From: Desulfocucumis palustris
GTDB taxonomy: Bacteria; Bacillota; Desulfotomaculia; Desulfotomaculales; Desulfocucumaceae
Length of the DNA stretch: 40,545 nucleotides
Direction: 5' to 3'
Assembly: GCF_002933875.1 (NCBI RefSeq)
Contig: NZ_BFAV01000003.1
Location: 1-40,545, forward strand
Part shown: positions 8,483 to 16,749 of the stretch, piece by piece
Position numbering within the stretch: position 1 is the first letter of the stretch
Layout of the letters: each line of letters starts with the position of its first letter
Notes under the pieces: model-generated
Told to the model about the DNA's origin: nothing
Seen by the model: the letters and a program-made list of their open reading frames with translations, nothing else
Databases searched by the model: none
Program-made: the position numbers and the translations under genes

Positions 8483-8875
8483 TTAAGCCAGTCTTCCGGT
8501 GGTGCCCACCGTTTCCACAAACACCGGAAATAATCCCCTGGACTCACCGTCCAGCAGGACCTCAAACCAGTATATCCCTTCCATCTCCAGGGGCAGGTCC
8601 ACCTGGATAATACCGTTGGAATAGGGACGCCGGGAGGCAAGTTCAAAAGGATAGGAGGACATTTCCAGCAGTATCCTGGAGCGATCCGGGTTGTGGAATT
8701 TCAGGCCGAAATAGTGCTTGCCCTCATCCCCGTACCATCCCAGAACCACGAAGCAGCGCTTTCTGGCCGGGTAACTCATAACGTGGATGCGAAAAAAAAC
8801 GCCTATGATATTAAATTTTCCATTATCATGATTGATGTCATCGCAAAGAATGAAAGAGCAAAGGGTGGCAGACAA
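8483..8875 (-). CDS. DUF6941-like hypothetical protein
   Basis: 130 aa, beta-rich, no membrane segment. The start LCSFILCDDINHDNGKFNIIGVFFRIH matches the pattern of DUF6941 proteins (an F-x-L-x-D-D opening with a GK-x-x-x-IGVF strand). Function unknown. The frame runs upstream to an ATG at 8944, but the only good ribosome binding site (AAAGGGGG) sits 7 nt before the TTG at 8875, which I take as the start. It stands alone, downstream of and convergent with nothing obvious; its stop is 40 nt from the short ORF at 8389. Confidence 0.6.
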   Translation of the reverse strand: MSATLCSFILCDDINHDNGKFNIIGVFFRIHVMSYPARKRCFVVLGWYGDEGKHYFGLKFHNPDRSRILLEMSSYPFELASRRPYSNGIIQVDLPLEMEGIYWFEVLLDGESRGLFPVFVETVGTTGRLA

Positions 8876-8988
8876 AAGGCATCCCCCTTTATATTGGGCA
8901 ACAACATTCTTCCCGAAACCGTTAAAATATATGGATACACGCAATTAAAGAAAGCCTGTCCCCCTTCGGAAACTGGGGGATTCCTTTC

Positions 8989-9591
8989 TTAAATGTTTAT
9001 AAACAACGGCACCAGCAACGGAACCAGCGAAGACAAAACTGTGCCGTTGACCAGTGCGATCACGGCGGTATCCGGATCCGTAACCCTGGCGATCAGCGGC
9101 AAAGTGGTGTCCATGGTGGTGGCCCCCCCGGGAGCCACCGCCGCCATTTTCCCGACCCTGGCGGCCAGCAGGGGAATTAACAGAAAGGCCATTAACTCCC
9201 GGGAGACATTGGTAAGAAAAGCCAGCGCCCCAATTTCCACACTGTATATTTTAGCCAGCAGAACCCCGGACAGGCTGTACCAGCCGAACCCCGCCCCGAT
9301 GGCAGCTGACTCGTTAAAGGGCATGCCAAGCGCAATACCGGCCAACGCAGCGCCTCCCAGGCTTCCTATACATACCATGAGCGGGACAAGAAAAACCTTC
9401 AGGCCCATTTTCCAGAGCCTGCTCCAGGCCTCCCGCTGGGAACCGATATCTATTCCCACACCGAACAGCATGATACATAAAGCGGCGGAGGTAATGACGT
9501 CCAGATGGGCCTCCCACCCGGCAGGCATGACCCACTTCCCGAAAACAACCCCTACGACTATGGCAATAAGCACGAACCAGGTCATTGACAC
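8989..9591 (-). CDS. lysO: LysO-type lysine exporter, C-terminal subunit
   Basis: 200 aa, all-helical membrane protein matching the C-terminal two thirds of LysO (YbjE, DUF340), the lysine exporter of E. coli. The conserved AAIGAGFGWYSLSGVLL and FLTNVSRELMAFLLIPLLA stretches are present. E. coli LysO is a single chain of about 300 aa; here the N-terminal helices are in the preceding gene, and the two ORFs overlap by a few bases. Start is the GTG at 9591 (GGGAG 5 nt upstream) or the ATG at 9585, which overlaps the upstream stop as ATGA. The tight overlap suggests translational coupling and one functional transporter made of two chains. Confidence 0.85.
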   Translation of the reverse strand: MSMTWFVLIAIVVGVVFGKWVMPAGWEAHLDVITSAALCIMLFGVGIDIGSQREAWSRLWKMGLKVFLVPLMVCIGSLGGAALAGIALGMPFNESAAIGAGFGWYSLSGVLLAKIYSVEIGALAFLTNVSRELMAFLLIPLLAARVGKMAAVAPGGATTMDTTLPLIARVTDPDTAVIALVNGTVLSSLVPLLVPLFINI

Positions 9592-9899
9592 AAATTCTCC
9601 CTGTTTTCAGAAGCCGTTTTTTTCCCGGAGCCTTTTGGATCCAGCCAGCGGAAAAGAATATGTACGGCCAAAATGCTTCCCGCCACCGCGAATCCTGCCA
9701 GCACCACCGCTTTGAAGCCTATTTTGCCCAGGTTATTGAGAACCTCCTGGTTAACCCCCAGCTGAGCGCCCATTACCACCAGGAGCAGAAATAATCCCGC
9801 CATAGTCACTCTGAACATCATTTTACTTTGCGACACCGAAAGGGGACGCAGGAACCCCAGGGCCACACCCAGTCCCAGTGAAATAAATATTACCCCCAT
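9582..9899 (-). CDS. LysO-type lysine exporter, N-terminal subunit
   Basis: 105 aa with three hydrophobic helices (IFISLGLGVALGFL, VTMAGLFLLLVVMGAQLGV and AVVLAGFAVAGSILAVHILF), matching the N-terminal part of LysO/DUF340. The hydrophilic tail PKGSGKKTASENRENLCQ shows no sign of a frameshifted continuation, and the next gene has its own start and ribosome binding site. Split LysO genes occur in other Firmicutes, so this looks like a normal two-gene arrangement rather than a broken gene. Because this genome also handles polyamines and lysine-type compounds nearby, the exporter may relieve lysine or diamine overload; that is inference. Confidence 0.8.
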   Translation of the reverse strand: MGVIFISLGLGVALGFLRPLSVSQSKMMFRVTMAGLFLLLVVMGAQLGVNQEVLNNLGKIGFKAVVLAGFAVAGSILAVHILFRWLDPKGSGKKTASENRENLCQ

Positions 9900-9943
9900 A
9901 TTTTCATCTCCGTGCTGCTTATTTAAGTTTAAAAATTAAAGGA

Positions 9944-9958
9944 CGGTGTCTGACACCG
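9944..9958. terminator. Palindrome CGGTGTC-A/T-GACACCG, possible terminator or operator
   Basis: A perfect 15-bp palindrome about 45 bp upstream of the lysO pair. On the minus strand it is followed by CCTTTAATTTTT, so it may end the transcript of the 10081 gene. It could instead be an operator for lysO. Confidence 0.4.
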
Positions 9959-10080
9959 CCAATTACCAATAATATTAATCACATTAACCGGGAACATTCC
10001 CTCTCAAAATCTTTAGAAAGCCCGGAATTATATGCACGTCAACAGGGTCCGCACCTTTTATTAAATCAAGTCCAATCAGG

Positions 10081-10419
10081 CTATATGAGCTTTTTTTCCT
10101 CGGCCCTGACCAGAAAATAGTTTTGTTCAAGGGTGGTGTCGGCTACCTTCATAAAACTCTCCTCCGGGCACCAGGTCAATTGAATGCGTATTCCGTCATA
10201 ATAATCAACTTTTTCAATTTCGCCCACCGCCACCCTTTTAAAATCCGAAGTGCTGTGGGTGAATATCAGTTGAAATTTATCATTGCGAATTAAGCTGAAA
10301 TGAGTTTTTCCCACGGCTTTGTCCAGGATAACCACTTCAGGAACGGATTTGTCGAGTAGTTTTTTGTTTTTTGTGTACCAGTCAAGGGTACCCGCCTTAA
10401 CGTTTACTTCATCTATCAT
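10081..10419 (-). CDS. Hypothetical soluble protein, unknown
   Basis: About 112 aa, mixed alpha/beta, no signal peptide or membrane helix. No family recognised. Notable segments are PEVVILDKAVGKTHFSLIRNDKF and VAVGEIEKVDYYDGIRIQLTWCPEESF, which read like a small ligand-binding or PilZ/SH3-like beta domain, but I do not assign a fold. The frame continues to an ATG at 10497 through sequence that looks like an AT-rich leader. AGGAAAG 5 nt before the ATG at 10419 supports the shorter form; a GTG at 10440 is another option. Transcribed alone. Confidence 0.6.
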   Translation of the reverse strand: MIDEVNVKAGTLDWYTKNKKLLDKSVPEVVILDKAVGKTHFSLIRNDKFQLIFTHSTSDFKRVAVGEIEKVDYYDGIRIQLTWCPEESFMKVADTTLEQNYFLVRAEEKKLI

Positions 10420-10569
10420 ATCATCTTTCCTAAAAGCCACCCTGTCCACCCTCTCAGTTATAATATACATGTCAACAACATATATAAAATATTTCACGGG
10501 ACAGCAAATTAATCCCTCACACCCGACACATATTTAATTCCCCAAAGTATGACTTAATCCTCCTGTCGG

Positions 10570-10712
10570 CAGGAATAAAATGTGTTATTTATGTACCGCC
10601 ACTAATATGGTATGCTCCCATACACCTGTAAAAGACCGGCCAAACCGGTTGCCGCCGGGGCAACAGTAGATTAAAAGAACAGGTGCCGTTTAGCCGGACC
10701 TGTTCTTTAATT
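10570..10712 (+). ncRNA. Structured intergenic segment with mutually exclusive hairpins, candidate RNA
   Basis: The gap 10420-10826 contains no gene. On the plus strand, CACCTGT (10623-10629) can pair with ACAGGTG (10679-10685), enclosing two hairpins: ACCGG/CCGGT (10635-10649) and TTGCC/GGCAA (10649-10663). The same ACAGGT segment is also the arm of an 11-bp hairpin AAAGAACAGGT/ACCTGTTCTTT (10674-10708) followed by AATTTTAA. Such alternatives are the layout of an attenuator or riboswitch, yet the next plus-strand sequence is antisense to the CaiB-like gene. It may be a small RNA or simply stacked bidirectional terminators. No known riboswitch class fits. Confidence 0.3.
10674..10708 (-). terminator. 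Terminator hairpin downstream of the CaiB/BaiF gene
   Basis: Perfect 11-bp stem AAAGAACAGGT/ACCTGTTCTTT with a 13-nt loop. On the minus strand it is followed by TTAAT. A second hairpin, ACCGG-TTTGG-CCGGT then CTTTT, lies further along the same strand. Together they should end the HIT-CaiB transcript. Confidence 0.65.
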
Positions 10713-10826
10713 TTAATGTAATTCTATTATACTATCCAGCCCGCCGGATGGTACACGTAATAAGGGCAGCAGCCGGAAGCTATTTTATTAATCAGCCGCT
10801 TTATCGGCCTCCATCCCCTCCAGCGG

Positions 10827-12002
10827 CTAAACAACCATTTTTTCACGCAACAGGGCGATATCTTCCGCCGTATACCCCAGCCCGGCCAGCACCTCATCGG
10901 TATGCTCACCCAATTCCGGGGGCGGACTGTATATTCCTCCGGGAGTTTTCGATAATTTTACCGGCAAGCCCAGCTGCATTATTTTTCCCAGCCTGGGGTG
11001 GTCAATCTCCAGCACCATCTCCCTGTGCTTAACCTGAGGGTCCTGGAAAGCTTCGGGCAGATCATTTACGGGGCCGCAGCAGATGTCCAGCTCCTCCAGC
11101 TCCTCCAGCCACCGTTCCCTGGTTTTTTGAATAAATATTTCCCTCAAAACAGCTATAATTTCTTCCTGCCTATCAATTGTGAACTGCAAAGGAATTAAAT
11201 CCTCACGCCCCACATGGCGGCAAAACCTCTCCCAAAACTGTCCTTCCAGCGCGCCCAGGGCTATGTATTTGCCGTCGGCGGCGCTGTACACGTTATAAAA
11301 GGCATAACCGCCGCTGAGCAATTCACCGCCCCTCACCGGCGCGCGCCCCCCGGCCATAAGAGCGCCGGTCAGCACCGGCAGGCAGGCCACCACTCCGTCC
11401 ATCATGGCTATATCCACAAACTGTCCCTGGCCCGTACGCTCCCTGGCCAGCAGCGCCAGAAGTATGCCGTTTACCGCCATGAGCGACCCGCCAACCAGGT
11501 CGGCAATTTGAACCGGCGGTATGGCGGGAGTATCCCCGGCCCGGCCGTTAAGCCCGAGCACCCCGGCATAGCCGATATAATTGATATCGTGGCCCGCCTT
11601 CAGGGCATAGGGTCCGTCCTGGCCGTAACCGGTTATGGAGCAGTAGACAAGTCCGGGATTAACATTTTTCAAGGTGTCGTAATCAATCCCCAGGCGGGCG
11701 GTGACCCCGGGCCTGAAGCCCTCCAGCAGCACATCCGACTCTTTCACCAGCTTGTATATAATATCCCTGGCTTCTTTTTTCTTCAAATCCAGTGTTATGC
11801 TTTTTTTATTCCGGTTTACAGTAAGGTATAAGCCTCCGGTATCACCCACCAGGGGCGGCGTCCAGCGAATATAGTCTCCCTGGCCGGGCTGCTCCACCTT
11901 TATCACTTCAGCCCCGAAATCCCCCAGCATCATGGAACAATAGGGCCCGGGCAGCAGGCGGGACAAATCCAGCACTTTAACACCCTTAAGCGGCGCGGTC
12001 AT
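10827..12002 (-). CDS. CaiB/BaiF family protein, alpha-methylacyl-CoA racemase-like
   Basis: 391 aa, full length for family III CoA-transferases. The N-terminal LKGVKVLDLSRLLPGPYCSMMLGDFGAEVIKVE is typical. The catalytic positions point to the racemase branch: AGHDINYIGYAG (His138), PPVQIADLVGGS (Asp168) and ALEGQFW (Glu253) line up with the His/Asp/Glu residues described for mycobacterial alpha-methylacyl-CoA racemase. CoA-transferases of the family instead use an Asp that forms an acyl anhydride. Epimerisation of a branched acyl-CoA is therefore the best guess, substrate unknown. GGGAG lies 9 nt before the ATG. It follows the HIT gene by 27 nt, so the two are probably cotranscribed, without an obvious metabolic link. 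Confidence 0.8.
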   Translation of the reverse strand: MTAPLKGVKVLDLSRLLPGPYCSMMLGDFGAEVIKVEQPGQGDYIRWTPPLVGDTGGLYLTVNRNKKSITLDLKKKEARDIIYKLVKESDVLLEGFRPGVTARLGIDYDTLKNVNPGLVYCSITGYGQDGPYALKAGHDINYIGYAGVLGLNGRAGDTPAIPPVQIADLVGGSLMAVNGILLALLARERTGQGQFVDIAMMDGVVACLPVLTGALMAGGRAPVRGGELLSGGYAFYNVYSAADGKYIALGALEGQFWERFCRHVGREDLIPLQFTIDRQEEIIAVLREIFIQKTRERWLEELEELDICCGPVNDLPEAFQDPQVKHREMVLEIDHPRLGKIMQLGLPVKLSKTPGGIYSPPPELGEHTDEVLAGLGYTAEDIALLREKMVV

Positions 12003-12029
12003 AACTTCAACTCCCGTATTAAAAGGTTC

Positions 12030-12512
12030 TTATTTCTTCTCCAGGGCCCCGGTCAGTTTGGTATAAGTCAGCTCAAGCCCTTCGGATATTACCCTGACAT
12101 CCCCGATTACCGGCATGAAATTGGTGTCGCCGCCCCAGCGGGGAACGATATGGATGTGAAAGTGTCCGGGAACGCCGGCCCCCGCTATTTTGCCGAGATT
12201 GACGCCGATATTGAAGCCTTCGGGATTAAAGGCCGCCCGCAAAAGCCCTGTCATTTTCTGGGTAACCAGCCCCAGTTCCAGCAGCTCGTCCTGCTCCAAA
12301 TCCGCGATATCCCCCACGTGACGTTTGGGGGCTATCAGCAGGTGTCCATTGTTGTAGGGATATATGTTCAATATTACAAATACCTTTTCTCCCCGGTATA
12401 AAACATAATTTTCCTTGTCCTGGTCGGAATTAAGCTTTTCGCAGAATATGCATTCGGAACCATGATCCTTGCCCACATATATGGTTCTCCAGGGTGCCCA
12501 GATCCTTTCCAT
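12030..12512 (-). CDS. HIT family nucleotide-binding hydrolase/phosphorylase
   Basis: 160 aa. The histidine triad is HFHIHIVPRW near residue 117, and a zinc-binding-type pair CIFC lies near the N-terminus. The opening MERIWAPWRTIYV is typical of the Ap4A phosphorylase-like HIT branch common in clostridia, which acts on dinucleoside polyphosphates or related nucleotides. NNGHLLIAPKRHVGDIADL and GFNIGVNLGKIAGAGVPGH are conserved. It heads a two-gene unit with the CaiB-like gene. The exact substrate cannot be told from sequence. Confidence 0.88.
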   Translation of the reverse strand: MERIWAPWRTIYVGKDHGSECIFCEKLNSDQDKENYVLYRGEKVFVILNIYPYNNGHLLIAPKRHVGDIADLEQDELLELGLVTQKMTGLLRAAFNPEGFNIGVNLGKIAGAGVPGHFHIHIVPRWGGDTNFMPVIGDVRVISEGLELTYTKLTGALEKK

Positions 12513-12622
12513 GTCAATCCCCCATCCCTTCTTTTTTGTTTATTATTTTCTACGGGGTCAAACTAAATCCTTCCTTATTTCGCGATGCTTAAAACCCCTT
12601 TCGGGACTCCGGCCCATAATGC

Positions 12623-12658
12623 AAAAAGCCGGAAATGGTCAAACTTCACCTTCCCGGC
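12623..12658 (-). terminator. Terminator of the pot operon
   Basis: On the minus strand a GCCGGGAA / TTTCCGGC stem encloses a loop of about 18 nt and is followed by TTTTT. It lies 36-71 nt after the potD stop. Confidence 0.7.
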
Positions 12659-12693
12659 CCTTATTTTTTTATAAATATGAAATTGAACTTTTT

Positions 12694-13773
12694 TTACTCG
12701 GTTTTAACTTCGGACCAAATCCGGTCATAAATGGTGGTGGCATCACCCACATCCTTGATAAACTCGCCCTTTGCCAGAGCCTCGGCGGGGGGGTATACCG
12801 CCGGGTTCTCCAGAATTTTTTTGTCTATATGTTGATGGGCCGCCATATTGGGATTGGCATAGGGGAATTCCCTGGAAATCTCGGCGCTGATTTCGGGGTC
12901 CAGGATGAAGCTGATAAACTCCTCGGCCGCCTTCTTGTTAGGAGCATCCTTGGGAATTACAAAGCAGTCCTGCCACAGCGACATGCCTTCCTCGGGCAGC
13001 ACGGCTTTTATAGCGGGATTCTCCTGCTGGGCCAGATAGGCCTCCGCCCCCCACACCAGTCCGGCCGCGGCCTCTCCGTTGATTAACAGGGTTTTGGGGC
13101 TGTCACTGTCATAAGCCTTTATATTGGGAATCAGTTTTTTGAGTTCCGCCTCCGCCTCTTTCAGCTTATTCTCATCGGTTTCGTTTTCGGAATATCCCAG
13201 TTTCTTCAGGGTCATTCCTATAATTTCCCGGTGATCGTCCAGCACCACCAGTGAATTATTCAGGCTGGGATCCCAGAGGTCCTTGTACCCGGTAATGGGG
13301 ATTTTTACCTTATCGCTGTTGTAGGCTATTACCGAGCCTCCCCACATGTAGGCCACGCTATATTTATTCTCCGGGTCGAAATCCTTGTTTTTAAAATCTT
13401 CACCGATGTTATTAAAATTGGGAATGTTGTTAAAGTCAATCTCCTGCAGCAAGCCCTTTTTAACCATTATATCCACCATATAGCCGCTGGCCACGGTGAG
13501 GTCGTACTGGGAAGCCCCGGCCATGAGTTTGGCCAGCATTTCCTCGTTGGAGGAATAGGTGCCGTAATTTACCTTGACCCCGTACTTTTCCTGAAATTTG
13601 TCAATTACGGACTGGGGCATGTATTCCGACCAGTTGAACAGGTTCAATTCCCCGGAAATTTTCCCGTCTTCCCCGGTCCCGTTGCTTTTTTCCCCGCCGC
13701 CGCAGCCGGCCAGCAGTGACAGCGCCAGCACCAGCACGCCCATTAAAAAAGCCGTTTTCTTAATTTTTTTCAC
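12694..13773 (-). CDS. potD: Spermidine/putrescine ABC transporter, substrate-binding lipoprotein
   Basis: Extracellular binding protein of the PotD/PotF type. The lipoprotein signal KKTAFLMGVLVLALSLLAGC places the lipidated Cys at residue 24. The mature part opens with GELNLFNWSEYMPQSVIDKFQEKYGVKVNYGTYSSNEEMLAKL and holds TVASGYMVDIMVKKGLLQEID, YSVAYMWGGSVIAYNSDKV and the C-terminal NPNMAAHQHID, as in known polyamine binders. The GTG at 13773 has AAAGGAGG 7 nt upstream and replaces the longer ORF start at 13818. It is last in potABCD, 77 nt after potC. Whether it prefers putrescine, spermidine or another diamine cannot be read here. Confidence 0.92.
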   Translation of the reverse strand: MKKIKKTAFLMGVLVLALSLLAGCGGGEKSNGTGEDGKISGELNLFNWSEYMPQSVIDKFQEKYGVKVNYGTYSSNEEMLAKLMAGASQYDLTVASGYMVDIMVKKGLLQEIDFNNIPNFNNIGEDFKNKDFDPENKYSVAYMWGGSVIAYNSDKVKIPITGYKDLWDPSLNNSLVVLDDHREIIGMTLKKLGYSENETDENKLKEAEAELKKLIPNIKAYDSDSPKTLLINGEAAAGLVWGAEAYLAQQENPAIKAVLPEEGMSLWQDCFVIPKDAPNKKAAEEFISFILDPEISAEISREFPYANPNMAAHQHIDKKILENPAVYPPAEALAKGEFIKDVGDATTIYDRIWSEVKTE

Positions 13774-13850
13774 CCTGCTTCCTCCTTTGTTTTTTGTTGT
13801 CCGCAATAACCCCTTCACACTTCAAACCCTCCTTTTCTTATATAAAAAAA

Positions 13851-14636
13851 TCATTTTTCCTGCTTTATGCGCAGCTTTTCCGCCGTCACCGCAATGGTTA
13901 TCACAAACAGCAGAAGTATGGTGGACAGGGCGTTTATTTCCGGGCTGACGCCGAATTTCACCATGGAGAAAACCTTCAGCGGCAGCGTGGTGCTGGACGG
14001 GCCGGCCACGAAAAAGCTGATTATGACGTCGTCCAGGGACAGGGTGAGGGCCATCAGGGCGCCGGCCAGTATGCCGGGGAAAATAACCGGAAAGGTTATT
14101 TTTAAAAATGTCTGCAGCTGGTTGGCCCCAAGGTCCATGGCAGCTTCCTCCAGGGAGCGGTCGAAGCCCTCCAGCCTTGCTTTCACCACCACCACCACAA
14201 AGGGAATGCTGAAGGTGATGTGGGCCAGCACCAGGGTCAGAAGTCCCAGCGGCATTTTAATCATCACGAAAAAGGCCAGCAGCGCCACACCCAGCACAAT
14301 TTCCGGTATCACCACCGGAATATAGAGCAGCCCGTCCAGCACACTTTTGCCCTTAAAGCTGTACCTGTACATCCCCACCGCCGCCAGGGTTCCTATCATG
14401 GTGGAAATAACGGTGCTGAAAAAGGCCACGTAAAGGCTGTTTTTGGTGGCCTCCAGCACACCCTGGTTTTGCAGCAGCTTACCGTACCATTTGAGGGTAA
14501 ATCCGGTCCAAACGGCATTTAATTTGGAATCGTTAAATGAAAATACAATCAATATCAAAATGGGCACATATAAAAACAGGTAAATCAAAAAAGAGTATAC
14601 CATCGAAGTCCAGCGAAAAACAGCGGAATTCATCAA
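13851..14636 (-). CDS. potC: Spermidine/putrescine ABC transporter permease
   Basis: 261 aa with six helices and the EAA-loop motif EEAAMDLGANQLQTFLKITFPVIFPGILAGALMALTLSLDDVIISFFVAG, characteristic of PotC/PotI. Its start overlaps the potB stop by 4 bp (ATGA type), indicating coupled translation. With PotB it forms the transmembrane channel energised by PotA. Confidence 0.93.
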   Translation of the reverse strand: MMNSAVFRWTSMVYSFLIYLFLYVPILILIVFSFNDSKLNAVWTGFTLKWYGKLLQNQGVLEATKNSLYVAFFSTVISTMIGTLAAVGMYRYSFKGKSVLDGLLYIPVVIPEIVLGVALLAFFVMIKMPLGLLTLVLAHITFSIPFVVVVVKARLEGFDRSLEEAAMDLGANQLQTFLKITFPVIFPGILAGALMALTLSLDDVIISFFVAGPSSTTLPLKVFSMVKFGVSPEINALSTILLLFVITIAVTAEKLRIKQEK

Positions 14637-15517
14637 AATACCTCCGTGTCTTTTTTGCTGCCCACCACCCGGATATAGGCGTAAATCAGCACCAGGGTAA
14701 TCACTATCAAGATGATTGACAGGGCGGAGCCGAAGGGCCAGTCCCTGGCGGTGAGAAACTGATTCTTAATCAGGTTGCTGATTAACATGGTTTTACTGCC
14801 GCCCATCAAATCAGGTATGAAAAAATATCCCAGGGTAGGGATAAAGACCAGCAGGGAGCCGGCGATTATTCCGGGCATGGTAAGCGGCAGGGTTACCCTT
14901 AAAAAAGCCTGCCAGGGAGTCGCGCCCAGGTCTCCGGCGGCCTCCAGATAGCTGGAATCCAGTTTTTCTATGGAGGCGTACAGGGGTAAAATCATAAAGG
15001 GAAAAAGGGTGTATACCAGCCCCACCAGCACCGAGCCCTGGTTGTAGAGCATGGTAAGAGGCTGGTGAATAATTCCCAGCTGCATTAAATAAGTGTTGAT
15101 GACTCCCTCCGTGCGCAAAAGAATTATCCAGGCGTAAGTCCGCACCAGGGAATTGGTCCAGAAGGGCACCACAATCAGCATCAGTAAAAGCAGTCTGAAT
15201 TTTTTGGGCGCCCGGGCAATGAAATAGGCGAAGGGGTAGCCCAGCAGCAGGCACACCACGGTGGTGGCCAGGGAGATAACCAGGGACACCCACAATATTT
15301 TAAGATAAAGGGGGTCCATCATCCTGATATAATTCTCAAGGGTAAATACATAGTTTATATCCCCGTAGGTTCCCCTTTTAAAGAAACTGACCAGTATCAC
15401 CAGCAAAAGAGGCAGCGCCAGAAAAGTCACCATGAATATGATCACCGGGGAAAGGGTCCACAGGGGCCCGCCGGTCAGCCATCTTCCGGTAGCCGATAAC
15501 AATTTGCCCGGCCTCAA
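14633..15517 (-). CDS. potB: Spermidine/putrescine ABC transporter permease
   Basis: 294 aa with six helices. Family landmarks are WTNSLVRTYAWIILLRTEGVIN, LVYTLFPFMILPLYASIEKLDSSYLEAAGDLGATPWQAFLRVTLPLTMPGIIAGSLLVFIPTLGYFFIPDLMGG and the final NQFLTARDWPFGSALSI. The N-terminus is slightly extended (MRPGKLLSATGRWLTGG). It overlaps potA and potC by 4 bp on either side. Confidence 0.93.
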   Translation of the reverse strand: MRPGKLLSATGRWLTGGPLWTLSPVIIFMVTFLALPLLLVILVSFFKRGTYGDINYVFTLENYIRMMDPLYLKILWVSLVISLATTVVCLLLGYPFAYFIARAPKKFRLLLLMLIVVPFWTNSLVRTYAWIILLRTEGVINTYLMQLGIIHQPLTMLYNQGSVLVGLVYTLFPFMILPLYASIEKLDSSYLEAAGDLGATPWQAFLRVTLPLTMPGIIAGSLLVFIPTLGYFFIPDLMGGSKTMLISNLIKNQFLTARDWPFGSALSIILIVITLVLIYAYIRVVGSKKDTEVF

Positions 15518-16587
15518 GATCTCATCACCACCGCGTCTTCCGGCTCCCAGTTCACAAAAACCTGGTCACTGTCCGGATCAAAAATGAATGGCTGCAGCGC
15601 CTGCTCGCTAACGGTCATTTCCATTCCGTTATCAAGCTTTAATACTGTTTTTAAAACCGAACCCACGTATATGCGCTCCTTAAAGCGTCCCCTGACGGCC
15701 GCTTTTCCCTCTTCGGGCCAGAAGCTTATTTTAATCCTTTCAGGGCGAATGGCCAGCCAGACAGTTTCGCCGCAGACCAATTCATTCCGGGCCACGTGAA
15801 CCACACTGCCGTTTAAATCCACTAAGGCGATACTGTCACTTACCTGGCTCACCTTGCCCTGGTAAAGATTTGTCTCCCCGATGAAATCAGCCACGAACCT
15901 TGTTTCCGGCTTCTCGTAAATATCAAAGGGATAGCCCAGCTGCTCCAGCCTGCCCCTGTTCATGACCGCGATGCGGTCGGACATGGTCAGGGCCTCTTCC
16001 TGGTCATGGGTTACGTAAACGAAGGTTATCCCCAGTTTCTGCTGCAAATGTTTCAGCTCCAGCTGCATCTGTTTGCGCAGTTTGAGATCCAGCGCCCCCA
16101 GAGGCTCGTCCAGCAGGAGCACCTTGGGATTGTTGATCAGCGCCCTGGCGATGGCTATTCTCTGCTTCTGACCGCCGCTAAGCTGGTCCGGCATCCTGCC
16201 GCCGTATCCCTCCAGCTGAACCAGGCTGAGCATTTCCGACACCTTTTGTTTTATTTGCTCCCTGGGTGTTTTTTTCATCCTCAGGCCGAAAGCGATATTG
16301 TCGGACACGTTCATGTGCGGAAAAAGGGCATAGTTCTGAAAAACCGTGTTGACGTTTCTCTGGTGCGGCTGCTTTCCCTCCACCGGCTCCCCGTCCAGCA
16401 GCACCGCCCCCCCGGTGGGCTGTTCGAATCCGGCTATCAGCCTCAAGGTTGTGGTTTTGCCGCAGCCGCTGGGACCCAGTAAAGTAATAAATTCTCCCCT
16501 TTTAATATCTATGGAAACACTGTCCACCGCAATGTTGTCTCCATAATTTTTTGAAATATTAATCAACTGAACCATATTGTCGCCCAT
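15514..16587 (-). CDS. potA: Spermidine/putrescine ABC transporter ATP-binding protein
   Basis: 357 aa. Walker A is GPSGCGKTTT, the Q loop lies in VFQNYALFPHM, the signature is LSGGQKQRIAIARAL, Walker B is VLLLDEPLGALD, and the H loop is VYVTHDQEEALTMSDR. The C-terminal 110 residues form the TOBE-type regulatory domain. The ATG follows AGGAGGG by about 10 nt. It is the first gene of potABCD. The 389-bp gap to the saccharopine dehydrogenase-like gene upstream, same strand, contains a terminator-like hairpin and may be an attenuator, so the pot operon could be an extension of the aminotransferase transcript. Confidence 0.95.
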   Translation of the reverse strand: MGDNMVQLINISKNYGDNIAVDSVSIDIKRGEFITLLGPSGCGKTTTLRLIAGFEQPTGGAVLLDGEPVEGKQPHQRNVNTVFQNYALFPHMNVSDNIAFGLRMKKTPREQIKQKVSEMLSLVQLEGYGGRMPDQLSGGQKQRIAIARALINNPKVLLLDEPLGALDLKLRKQMQLELKHLQQKLGITFVYVTHDQEEALTMSDRIAVMNRGRLEQLGYPFDIYEKPETRFVADFIGETNLYQGKVSQVSDSIALVDLNGSVVHVARNELVCGETVWLAIRPERIKISFWPEEGKAAVRGRFKERIYVGSVLKTVLKLDNGMEMTVSEQALQPFIFDPDSDQVFVNWEPEDAVVMRS

Positions 16588-16669
16588 TATCCATCAACCC
16601 TCCTAAGGTGCCAAACCTTTTGCTTAACTTCAGACAGCTTAAAACCTGAAAGCGCCAATATGAAATAAC

Positions 16670-16749
16670 AAAAAGCCCCCCGGTGCGGTTAACCCACACA
16701 CAGGCGGCCTCATTGCCCATAATCTGCCTGCTGGCCGCGTCATCGCGGC
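16670..16749 (-). promoter_or_regulatory. Attenuator-like leader ahead of potA
   Basis: On the minus strand a hairpin GCCGC-GATGAC-GCGGC (16749-16734) is followed by a longer hairpin (16708-16675) running from GCCGCC to GGGGGGC, which ends in TTTTTG. The 3' arm of the first, GCGGCC, is complementary to GGCCGC at the foot of the second, so an antiterminated fold is possible. The structure lies 83-162 nt upstream of potA. It may be the terminator of the upstream aminotransferase-dehydrogenase unit or a switch for potABCD. No convincing promoter was found in the rest of 16588-16976. Confidence 0.5.

Noticed and set aside
10590..10665. Resemblance to a cobalamin riboswitch (CCGCCACT and AGACCGGCC)
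   Set aside because: The essential upstream box and the core spacing are missing, and no cobalamin or transport gene follows.
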